A stretch of 64,000 nucleotides of DNA, taken from NCBI RefSeq assembly GCF_027595985.1, contig NC_073304.1, forward strand, positions 221,688,500 through 221,752,499. The letters are read 5' to 3'. The first letter of the stretch is position 1. Each line of letters begins with the position of its first letter. Of the stretch, positions 10,001-22,000 are shown in pieces. The notes under the pieces were generated by a model. It ran no database searches, was not told the DNA's origin, and saw only the letters and a list, made by a program, of their open reading frames with translations. Both the position numbers and the translations under genes were made by a program. This stretch comes from Sorex araneus (lineage: Eukaryota > Chordata > Mammalia > Eulipotyphla > Soricidae).

Positions 10001-13000
10001 CAGGGCCAGGCCACGCTCTGGGGCACCTCCTGGACCAGGGCAGAAAGTGGCTTCCAGGAATGAAGATGAAGGGCCCCGGGGCTGACCTTGACCCCAGGTT
10101 AGTGAAGGTTGCGGGGTTTGCGGGCCGAGCCCCCAAACACCCCTTTTCCCTTGCAGGGCTGGAAGGGCGGGGAGGGGCGAGGGTACTGACCTGCTCTCAT
10201 CTTCGACCTTGAGGAAGGGCGCCTGCAGCCGGGCCACTGCAAGGAGGAGGCGGGCATTAGCCCCTGCCCGCCCCACAGGACCTGCCCCGAGGTGGCAGCC
10301 CCGAACGGCCTCCCGCCTGATGGGCGCCAGGGTGCTTCAGCTCCACCCCACCTCTGTGGGCCTCTCAAAGCCTCCTCGCCCCTCCTGGGCTCCCGGAGAC
10401 GCCAGGGCCTGTGGGCATCCTTCAGGGAAAGTGTCCAGGAGGATTCTGGACTTTGTTTTGGGTTTTGTTGGGGCGGGGGAGGGGGGTAGTGCTCAGGGCA
10501 GGCTTGGGGGACCATAGGGGGTGCGGGGGATCAAACCTGGGTCAAAAACATGCAAGTCAAGTGCCTCCCGCTTTTCCGTGGGCAGCAGCGGGGAAAGGCG
10601 CGTCTGGAGGTCTTAGCAGAGGGCAGTAAGGAAAAAACACCAAGAGGGAAATCTGGCTGCACAAGAAATAGGGCACAGGGGTGCTGGGAAGACAATTTCA
10701 GACTCAATTAATCAAGAGGCTCAGCCCCGCCCGCCTGCTCGCTCTCGGGGCACCTCTCAGCTCTGGGGCAGGGGCTGAGCCTGGACCTGACCAGGGGCAG
10801 CCGGTGGGCTGGCGGCTGGCACGCGGCTGCGGCAGAGCCAGGCTGAAAGCAGCTCATCCCCCTGTGCGGCAGCGCCCCTTAATTACTTTTTGGGGGTGAT
10901 TTCTTGTCTTTCTAATTAACCGACAGTGATTAAAATCCACTCCCTGCCAGATTTCCTTGCCTTTCGGACAGGAGAGGTGCCAAGTGACTTTTCTTAGCTT
11001 CTGCGTGTGCACAAAACAAATACCACTCCAAGGGCATCTTTGGGGAGAAACTACCAGCGGGGGGGACAAAGTCTCGTGCATCCGGGAGGGAGCCTGGCGA
11101 GCTGCTTGTCAGCGTTAGGAGCCTGGCATCGCCGAGTGGCAGGCAGCTGGCAAAGTGCCCGTCCCAGCTGCCCCTGAATCCTGAGACAAAAGGAGGCCGG
11201 AGCTCGGCCCGGGAAGAGGACCCCGAGCCAGTGTGGCCATGTGGGGCGTTGGCCTGGGGGGTTGGCCCTGGCCACACGCCTCCCCCGGCCTGCCAGCAGG
11301 GCCTGGACTCACTTCCTGCCACAGCGAAGTGAGCAGCTGCCGCCGCAGAGGGAGTCCGGGGCAGCGTTTAGGGAGGGAGGGACGGTGATTAGACGAGGAG
11401 ACTGCCACACTGACCTTTCCGCGTTCTGGACTCCGCGGCTGGGCAGCTTCCCTATGTGGGATGGGAAAATAGGTTAAAGATGAGAGGAGCCAGGGGGGTT
11501 CGGGCGCGGAGCCCGAGGAGCTGCCCGGCCGCCCGTCTGGCCCACTTTGCCGCCCGTGGCCGGCAGGGCCCCAGTGAGAGCTGAGCAGGCAGCCGCCCTC
11601 GGCCTCGGGAGCCCCCCGCGGGGTGCGCCAGGGCAGGGGCTGGGCACGGGCCGGGGTACCAGGAGGAGAGGGCTGGCAGGCGGGAGAAGCGAACAGAGTG
11701 ACCATCCTCACCCCTCTGAAAACTGTCCCTTGGGCCCGCTACTGACCTGGCGCTTCCTTGGCCCCCGCCTCACCCCGCAGAGCACGTCCAGGGGGAGCCG
11801 CTGCACACGCGCCATCATCTCTGTGGGCAAAGGTGTCCTTTCGGCAAAAGGCTTCTGGTCCTATTCCACCCAGAGCCTCCCGCACCTCCCTACCCCACCC
11901 CTACCCACCCCAACCCCTCCAGGCCTACCCCCCCCCTTCACTGCAGCCTTGCCTGCCACCTGCTGGCTTGGTGCCACCTCTGCACCTGCAGAGAACGCAA
12001 GGCAGGGCCCGGGGAGAAAACGGGGAGTCAGGAGCGAGTCATTTCTCAGAGAGGCTGGCGCCCCCCCGCCCCCACTATGAGTTTCCCGTGCATAGTTTTC
12101 CACCCCCTGGTAAAGGGGACGGTGCAGGCCCAGGGGACATCAGCGTCAGCTCCCCACACTCCATCACAGACCCCAGGCCAGAGGACCCGGTGCTGGGGCC
12201 CATTTCACTAGAGGCGGGGGTGGAAGGTGCAGGGAACAGGCTCCTGGCCGCACTGCCCGGCTCCGGGAAGGCCATTTTCCGTTTCCTGCTGTTTTCGGGG
12301 CGCACCTGGTGTGTTCCAGGCTTACTCTGGGCGGGGCTCGGGGAACCATACGTGGTGCTTGGGATCAAATCGAGGTCGGCCATGGACAAACTTCCACTTC
12401 CCCGGGGGGACAAAGGCCACTGCAGCGAGGGCCACTGGAGAGCAGGACCATCGCCCCAGCTGACTTGCTGGCGCGGGGTCACTGTGCCCCCTGCTGCCCC
12501 CCCCGCCCTCCCCCAACTGTGCTGCCCTCCTGGCCGTACCGTCCACGTGCAGGATCCTGACGCCCCACGCGCGGGCCTGGCTCACGGGGCTGCAGCTGCT
12601 CCCCTGGAACGAGGAAGCCCAGTGAGGCGGGACCCCCGCCCCCCACTTTGCCTGAGCTGCCGGGGTCTGTCCTGGTTTCTGGAAGCCTGGAGTCCCCTCC
12701 GTGAGGCGGGGGGCCGTTGGTGGGCAGGTCATGGGGTAGAGCGTAGTGCTCCGAGAGTCCACCCCATGTCCCAGGAACACCCGCCCCCCCCCCTTGGGGC
12801 CCAGCCCCCTGGTTCTGCTCCCCCTGCTGTGCCCTCCTCCTCCTCATCCCTGCCCGGTGCTCCCCATCCTGCCCGGTCAGCCGGCGGCAGAGGCGCAGCA
12901 CTGGGCGGCCTGGTGCAGGGTGTAGCCCGAGGCCGGGGCTGACCCTGGACAGCTCCGATCAAGCCCCCTGCGCTCTGCGTCTGCCTTTGTATGAAGGGAC

Positions 13001-16000
13001 CGAGGACGGGGACGCAGGAGCCTCCCGCCGGCCGACTCAGCCCACCTGGCTCCTGATGGCCTTTCTCAGCAGCTCCTTCCCTCTGCTCAGGGGTGCCTGG
13101 TGGGGACACAAGAGCAGGGCGGGTGGTGTAAAGGCCCCGTGGGCACAAGCGTCTCATAGGGGCTGGCGAGGAGGCCTCCGGGGGCGCCCAGAGGAGTTTG
13201 TGGGGTCCAGGTCACGGCCCTCGCAGGGAGCTGGCCGTGGGGACCCGGTGGGAAGGAGTCTGGATGCCGTGGGGTGAGGCCACAGGCTGCAGCCCTTCCT
13301 CCAGGAGGTCCTGCCTTCCCCGGCACACGCTGGTCCTCAGAAGCGCCGACAAAGCCTGTCCCTCGCCACAAGGCCGCCGGAGGTCAGAAATCTGACTGGC
13401 AGGGGCTGGAGTGATAGCACAGAGGGTAGGGCGTTTGCCTTGCACCCGGCCGACCCGGGTTCGATCCCCGGCATCCCATATGGTCCCCCGAGCACTGCCA
13501 GGAGTAATTCCTGAGTGCAGAGCCAGGAGAAACCCCTGTGCATCGCCGGGTGTGACCCAAGAAGCAAAAAAAAAAGAAAGAAAGAAATCTGACCGGCGGC
13601 CCCAGTGAGGCAACAAGAACGCAGGGCCAGAGACATCCAGGTAAGGCGGCTGCCTTGCCTGCTGCCCACCAGCGCCGCTTGGCGTCACCCCTGACCACAC
13701 AGTTGGGAACAGGCCGCTCAGCTCGGCCAGGCGTGGCTGACACTCCCCCCGGGTGACTACGCTAGGGGAGAAAGTCGCATCGTGTTCCCAGGCAGAGCTG
13801 AGACGCGAACACGAGGACCAGCTCCAAAACCCCCTGGTGCAGCCTGGACTTGACAGCCACGAGTCCCCCCCTCACCCCCCCAGCCCGAGTGGGGAGCGCG
13901 CGGCCGAGCACTGAGAGCCAGAGCAGCACACAGCTGTCCCGGCCACTTGGCTCAAACAGGAGACAAAAATGAAGCGGATGAGGGGGCCAGAGAGAGCACG
14001 GCGGGTAGGGTGCTGCTTGCCTTGCACACAATCCGCCCGGGTTTGATCCCCTACATCCCACAGGGTCCCTTGAGCACGGCCAGGAGTAATCCCTTGAGCA
14101 TCACTGGGTGTGGTCTGCCTCAAAACCAAGAATAAATAAGGCATGGGGCCGGAGCGATAGCACAGCGGGTAGGGCGTTTGCCTTGCACGCGGCCGACCCG
14201 GGTTCGATCCCCGGCATCCCATATGGTCCCCCAAGCACTGCCAGGAGTAATTCCTGAGTGCAAAGCCAGGAGTAACCCCTGAGCATCGCTGGGTGTGACC
14301 CAAAAAGCAAAAAAAAAAAAAAAAAGAATAAATAAGGCAGAGAGATGAAAACTCCCCCCGCCCAGAGTTGGGGATATGGTTGAAGCGACAGATATGGTTC
14401 ATACCTGGCAGGAGACCCCAAGTACAATCCCCAGTCCTGGGTGGCCCCCGAGCACCCCCAGGAAAGACCCCTATAAAAATATAGGACTGGGGATCTGGTG
14501 GAACACAAGCGCGCACGTACAAGGCCCTAGGCCTGCTCTCCAGCACCGAAAATAAGTACAAGAAGGAAGGAGAATGGAAGGGAGGGAGGGAGGGAGGGAG
14601 GGAGGGAGGGAGGGAGGGAGGGAGGGGAGGAAGGGGGAGGGGAAGGACAGGGATGAGAAAGGGAGGAAGGGCAGGGAGGGAGGGAGGAAGAGAGAGAGGG
14701 AGAGAGAGAGGGAGGGAGGGAGGAAGCGGAAGGAGGAAAGACTGAGGAGGAAGAGAGGGAGGGAAGAGGTGAGGGGGAAGGGAGAAGGGGATGGAGAGGA
14801 AGGACAGGGATGAGGGAGGGAGCAAGGGAGGGAGGAGGGAGATGAGGGGGCAAAAGGCTCCAGGGCTTCTCTCCTTCCCTACCCAGGGGGTCCTTACCGA
14901 GCTGGGAGGTCTCAGTACAGGCCTGGTGGGGCTGCCTTTTGGGGGAGCCCTGGACGAGGGGGTCTCCACTCTGGCCTCCCCAGGGCTGGGGCAGTTCCTG
15001 GGGCTCACCCTGCGGCTCTCTGACTTTGCCTCCAGGCGGCTGGACACCATGTAAGTTACCTCTTTGCTCAGAAAACCCTCAATTACCTGAAACCAGATTT
15101 GAAGAAAAAAAAGAGGGTACAGATGTAGAATCATCAAAACCAACCTCACCCTTGGCCGTGAGGTTCCAGAACTACCTTTTTTTTTTTTTTGCCTTTTTAG
15201 GTCATACCCGGCAATGTACAGGGGTCACTCCTGGCTCTGCACTCAGGAATCACCCCTGGCAGTGCGCAGGGGACCATATGGGATGCTGGGAATTGATCCC
15301 GGGTCGGCTGCGTGCAAGGCAAATGCCCTCCCCGCTGTGCTATCACTCCAGCCCCCCAGAACCATCCCTGAGGAAGCCAAACGCAGCACTGAGCCCTAGA
15401 AGACCACACCCAGGAGCAGAACGGAGCAGAACGGGCCCCACGGACGACACAGTTTGGGACTGTCCACGAGGCTCTGGGCGGCCTGCTGCGCTGGGGCAGC
15501 AGTCAGGTGTGAAGAAACACTGGCCCATCCGGTCACCGCTCATACTACACTGACCTCAGGACCAGGAGGGAAAACGGGAAATGAGCCGAAGCAATAGCAC
15601 AGTGGGGAGGGCATTTGCCTTGCACGTGGCCCGGGTTCAGTCCACGGCAGCCCATATGGTCCCCAGCATCACCAGGAGTAACTTCTAAGCATCCCTGGGT
15701 GTGACTAAAAAAGCAGGGGAGGGGCTGGAGTACAGCAGGTAGGACATCTGCCTTGCACACAGCCCACCCGGGTGTAATTCCCGGCATCCCATATGGTCCC
15801 CCAAGAACTGCCATGAGTAATTCCTGAGTATAGAGCCAGTAGTATTCCTAAGTAATTCCTAAGCATTGCTGGGTGGGATCCAAAAAGAAAAAAAATCAGG
15901 GGGAATAAAAAGAAAATGAAAGGGGGTCAGAATGATAGTGCAGTGGGTAGGGTGCTTGCCTTGAATACAGTCGACTTGGGTTTGATACCTGCCATCCTAT

Positions 16001-19000
16001 ATGGTGCCGGGCACTGCAAGGAATGATCCAGGAGGAAGCCCTGAGTACTGCCAGGTGTCGGCCCAAAACAGAAACAGCCAACACATCGGGGGTTGGTAAC
16101 TCCAGGGTCCCCTGGGCGTCTGCTCACCAGCCCGCCAGCCCTTCGTGGGAATGGAGTGGGTAGGTCTGACCTACTTCTGTGTCCCAAGAATCCAACGAGT
16201 TGTCTGAAGTACAGAGACTCGGCTAGAGCCACAGGGAGGAGAAACAATGGCAGTGAACTGCGGGGAGGGGAGCAGCGAGCAGCGGGGAGGAGCAGGAGCA
16301 CTGTGGAGCACTGTAGAGCAGCGGGTGGGGAGTGGACAATACATCCGGGCAGAAGGTGAGCTCCGCATCTGCAGGTGGGTTCTGGAAGGGTCCCCCCCTT
16401 TCATGGCTGTGGAGTGTGGAGCTGGGAAGAGATGCCAACAACCTCACGAGCCAGATCCAGACCCCGAGAACGGCGCTGGGGAACGGCTCTGAGGAGAGCA
16501 GGAGGAGAAACAGGCACTTCAGTGAGGGAAGTTCAGGCTCCTCCATGATGTCCAAACTCTATGGACTCTATAAGCGTTTTAACTCTGTAAGCGTTAAAAA
16601 CAGGAGTGTAGGGGGCTGGAGCCATAGCACAGCGGGTAGGGTATTTGCCTTGCACGCGGCCGACCCAAGTTCGATTCCCAGCATCCCACATGGTCCCCTG
16701 AGCACCGCCAGGAGTAATTCCTGAGTGCATGAGCCAGGAGTAACCCCTGTGTATCACCAGGTGTGACCCCCCCAAATATAATAAAAATAAATAAATAAAA
16801 GCAGGCGTATGTGTGTAGGGGGGAGGGTGTGGGGCTGAAGTCCAGCGGGAGGGGGAATTGTTGCACACAACTGGCCAGGGTTCAATCCCCAGTATCCCAT
16901 ATGGTCCCTTGAGCTAAGCCACGTGTGGCCCCCAAACAGACAAAAGTGAAAAAAGAGAGCCAGAGCGAGAGGTCCGCAGGCTGGCGCTCATGCTGTCCAT
17001 GCAGGAGGCCTGGGGTCCACTCCCTGCACCACACCGTCCCCTGGACACTGTCACGAGCAACTTCAGAGCACTGAGCTCCCAGAACCTGCTGGACGTGGCC
17101 CCAAAATCTAAAATAAAATAAAAACAGGAGCATTCAACTCCCTCTTCTTCTCCCTCTCCCATTTCCAAAATAAAGCTACTTATCTCAGGGCTGGAGTAAT
17201 AGCACAGCAGGTGGGGCATTTGCCTTGGGCACAGCCAACGCAGATGTGATCCCAGGCACCCCAAATGGTCCCCCAAGCCAGCCAGGAGTGATGCCTGAGC
17301 ACAGGACCAGGAGTAAGCCCTAAGCACTGCCACTGTGGCCCAAAAAAACAAAAAGATAAAAGGAGCTGCTTATTTCAGGACTGGGAAAACAACTCACTGG
17401 CTAAGCGCATGGGGCAATCCCAGCACCGCACGGTCCCCTGAGCACCACCAGCCCAGCACTGAGCCAGGAGAAGCCCTTGAGTACCTCAGGCCTGGCCCCC
17501 AAACCAAAAAGCATACAACACCCCGACCCCCCAAAAGGGAAAGAACGTGATGGCCAGAAGGTGGCCCAAAGGGATGGAGCATTGCATGCTCTGGCTGTAG
17601 GCGCCCTGGGACGGACCCCAGTGTGTGCACACTTACACATCTCACACTCACACATTCTCACACTCACACCACATATGCTCACACACGTGCTCAAGCATGC
17701 ACACACATGCCCTCTCAAATGTTCTCACATGCACAAACATGCATACACATTTTGCTGTTTTGGGGCCATGCCTGGTGGTGTTCAGGGGACCATATGAGGT
17801 ACTGGGGATTGAACCGGGCTAGCTGCGTGCAGCTAACACCGTTCCTGCTGTCCTATCACCTCACTCCTGGTTTGGTTTTTTTGGGGGGAGGCTTTTTGGG
17901 TCACACCTGGCAATGCACAGGGGCTACTCCTGGCTCATGCACTCAGAAATTACTCCTGGTGGTGCTTGGGGGACCATATGGGATGCTGGGAATTGAACCT
18001 GGGTCGGCCGTATGCAAGGCAAACACCCTACCCACTGTGCTATCACTCCAGCCCCTCACTCCTGTTTTTAACAGCCATGGTTAAATGGCACGGAGTAGAG
18101 TTCAGAGGTCATGGAGGAGCCTGAACTTGTTTTTGTTTTTGCTTTTTGGGTCACACCCAGCGATGCACAGGTTACTCCTGGCTCTGCACTCAGGAATTAC
18201 TCCTGGCGGTTCTCAGAGGACCATATGGGATGCTGGGAATCGAACCCAAGTTGGCCGCATGCAAGGCAAACGCCCTACCCGCTGTGCCATCCCTCCAGCC
18301 CTGGAGCCTGAACTTCTTTCACTTAAGCACCAGTTTCTCTTCCTGCCCCACTCATTCCCCAACATGCGCACACTCACACATGTGCTTTCACATGCATACA
18401 TGCACTCACATTCACTCACGTACACACCCACACACTAACATTCTCACACATGATCATACATGTATTCACATGCACACATGCACTCATTAACTTATGTGCT
18501 CATACTCAAGCACTCATGTTCACATGTGCTCTCACATGCTCACACACATTCATTCATGCGCTCAATTGTACATGCACTCACATACAACCAGAGCTCACAC
18601 ACATTCTCACTCACAAGCGATCACGCTCACACATTCATAATGTGCTTAAACATACACTCACATGCATGTTCACACACACGCTTACATGCTCACACACACA
18701 AATGAAAAACAGGAGCTTGAAGAGATATGTGTAGGGGCTGGAGCAATAGTATAGTAGGTAGGGCTTGTGCCTTGCATGCAGCCAACCCAGGTTCAATCCC
18801 CAGTATCCCATATGGTCCCCTGAGCACCACCAGGAGTAATTCCTGAGTGCAGAGCCAGGAGTAACCCCTGTGCATCGCTCGGTGTGACCCAAAAAACAAA
18901 AAACAAAACAAAAAAAAGAGATACGTGTAGACCAATGTTTACTGCCACACTAGTGACAATAGCCAGAAAGTGGAGAACAGCCAGATGGCTGGGAACTGAA

Positions 19001-22000
19001 GGACAGGTCACTCAATATGGCCCTCTGGATGTTCTCTGGCTCCGGCTCCACAGACAAAGCCTGGAAGCACTGATCAATGCAACAACAGATACAGAAGGAC
19101 AAACAGCATTGAGTCCACTGATGGGCAGTGCCGAGAAAGCTCAAAGACAGAAAGTGGGTCAGAGAGACAGGGCACAAAGTGCCCGCCTTGCATGTGGGCG
19201 ACCCTGATCTGATCCCTGGGACTGCACATGGTCCTGAGCACCACCTAGTGTCGCTCCTAAGCACGGAGCCAGGAATAACCCCTGAGAACTGCTAGGTGTG
19301 GCCCCCTCCCCCCCAAAAAAAAAGATTAGAGCTGAGCACAGTGGGTCAGTGGGGGAAGGGAAATTATTACCTATTGGTGTAACCAATGTCAATGAAATGA
19401 ATACTCAAAACACATCACAAGTCAAAAAACTAATCTTTAAAGGTACACAATGAAGACAGCTGGGGAAGAGCTCAAAGACTCAAGCACAGAGATGTATATG
19501 GAGCCTCAGGTGTGCCCAGCGCTGTGGGGCATGAAAGCCAAGCACAGCAGCCCCTAAGCACCGGATGTAGCTCCCCAACAAACAGAATAATAAAAATCAT
19601 ACTTGAAGGGTGCGCCTTCCCTCTGAATATGACAGAAACCAGTGCGAGAGGGTAGGGAGAGGGCAGTGTCCATCTTAGACACACGCAGGAGATGGAGGAA
19701 TGGCCCCGGACTGTTCATCTGTCTGCCCATCCATCCGTCTGTCTAGGAGGACACTCTGCTCCTCGCAGCCCGAGGTGGAGTTGGGTTTCCATCCTCTCAG
19801 CCCTGCCCGAGAGGACAAGCCTCAGGAAACCTCAGAGCTCTCCTTTCCGGGACCACAGTGTCCAGCAGCCCAAAGCCACGCCGAGGGCATGTCCAAGACA
19901 AAATCCCCAGGGAACCTCTCAGACTCCCGGGAGCCCAGCAGCCGCCCGGCCACTGCGTCAATGACTGCGGGATGCACGAGGGAGGCCGCCGGCCCTCCCG
20001 CCCTGCCTGCCCAAGGCAGATGCAAGAGTGAGTCCTGAGGAAACAGGCAAATATCGAGATGCAGAAATAATAATTTTTTTTTCTTTTTGGGTCACACTAG
20101 TGATGCTCAGGGATTACTCCTGGCTCTGTACTCAGGAATTACTGCTGGAGAAGTTCGGGGGTGGGGGAACCACATGGGATGCTGGGGATCGAACCCGAGT
20201 AGGCCAGCAAACGCCCTCCCTGCTGTACATATCGCGCCGGCCTCTGATATGATTTTTGACTCTGGGAAAAAAAATCACTTAAAAATCTGCTTTCAGTGGG
20301 GGCTGGAGCGATAGTTCAGTGGGCAGGGCATCCCTGCCCATGGCCAAACCAGGTTCAATTCCCAGCATCCCATATGGTCCCCATATGGTCACTGCCAGGA
20401 GTAATTCCTGAGTGCAAAGTCAGGAGTAAACCCCTGTGTATCAGCAGGTATGACCCAAAAAGAAAAAAAAAAAAAAGAAAAACCCAAACACTGCTTTCGG
20501 AAATGGATTTTTTATTTTTGCTTGTTTGGGGGCCACAAGCAGCAGTGCTCACGGCTCACTCCTGGTGGTGCTCAGGGAACCATGTGGGATGCTGGATATC
20601 GATCCTGAGTCCACTGGGAATATGTCGACATCAGAGACAGACCCCAGTCCAGCTCCTGGCCTACATGCAGGGCAGGAGATGCAGGTTACGTACCCCACCC
20701 AGCTGCTGGATGGTCCCCGTCAAAAACTGGAGAGTGCTGCCGGCAGGCAGGTCCAAGTAAAAGGACTTTCCTGAAAAGGGCCGCTTCCCTGCTGCGCCAC
20801 TTCTCCTCTGGCATTTCCCCCAGCAACCGGCAGCTCCTACTTGAGGACCTAGAAAATTACAAAGTGGGACAAAATGAAAAGCTGCTGGTGAGAGATTTGC
20901 AAATGAAGCATCTCCCAGTACCAACCCAGGCCCCGAGGCCCTGGCCGAGAAGATGCTCCGTCCTCGGCGGTAGGACCTGCCCCCCCAGGAACCCGCCACA
21001 GACACCGGAGGGAATGTGCGATGGGGCAGAAAGCCAGTCTGACAGTTTCTCAAAATGCTGACTGCAGAGTCAAAATGTAACTGGGCAGATCATACAGAAA
21101 GATGTATATCTGGATAAAAACAAGTACAAGAAGAACAGGAGAAATAGAACAGCAGGCAGGGTGCTTGTCTTGCACACAGTTGATCTGGTTTGACCCTCGG
21201 CACCCCACATGGTCCTCCCCTGAGCCCTGCCAGGAGTGATCCCTCAGCACAGAGCCAGGAATATGTGCAGAGCACTGCCAGATAGGGCCCCCAAACAAAT
21301 AAACAAGAAACGAGTACAAGAATTTTCAAAGAGGGCTGGAGCAATAGCACAGCGCGTAGGGCGTTTGCCTTGCACGCAGCTGACCCAGGTTCGATTCCCA
21401 GCATCATATATGGTCCCCTGAGCACCGCCAGGAGTAATTCCTGAGTCAGAGCCAGGAGTAACCCCTGTGCATTGCCAGGTGTGACCCAAAAAGCAAAAAA
21501 AAAAAAAAAAAGAATGTTCAAAGAGCTTGCGCTTTAAGCCTGTGTTTAATCAGAAAGCACACAATCTCAAAGGCGGAATCTCACAAGCCTCTAGAGAGAC
21601 TAATGAAGACCAGGCCAGCCCCTTTTAGTGTATTTATAGTGAAGTAAAGGAGGCGTGGGGCCGGGTAGGTTGGCTAGCGCCAAGGTCGGGCATTCAGGTA
21701 GTGTTGTTAGTCTTTTGTTGCGCTTTCCAGGGATTCAGGAGTTGAGAAATTCCTGGGGGGGCAGCAGTTTTACCAACTGCGTATGTAGGTTTCCTCCAGC
21801 AACAAGCAAAGTGTCCTCCAGCACCCCCTACCCCATAGCTCATGTTGCCAGACCCTTCACAAGGCAAATACCCTGGACCAGCTGAATTGTTACTTTGCTT
21901 CTTATTTCCACTCTGAAGAAGCCCATGTTCTTTCTCCAACTTGCACGTCTTCCCTTTTCTCTCCTCAAGCGTTTTTTCTTTCTTTTTTTTTGGTTTTTGG

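Noticed and set aside
11774-11820. Shorter DBF4B exon ending at GTGAGG
   Set aside because: Possible as a variant, but the longer form keeps the basic stretch aligned with the human protein.
11758-12942. 394-codon plus-strand frame
   Set aside because: Runs antisense through two DBF4B exons and an old SINE; low-complexity product.
13402-13583. tRNA gene candidate from box A and box B
   Set aside because: The tRNA-like segment is the head of a SINE with a long body, A tail and target duplication, repeated many times in the window.
13872-15149. 425-codon minus-strand open frame
   Set aside because: A chance read-through of one true DBF4B exon (14898-15086), the GGGA tract and SINEs; only the exon is coding.
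17625-18705. CRISPR-like array of short repeats
   Set aside because: Irregular CA-rich satellite without uniform spacers, in a mammalian genome.
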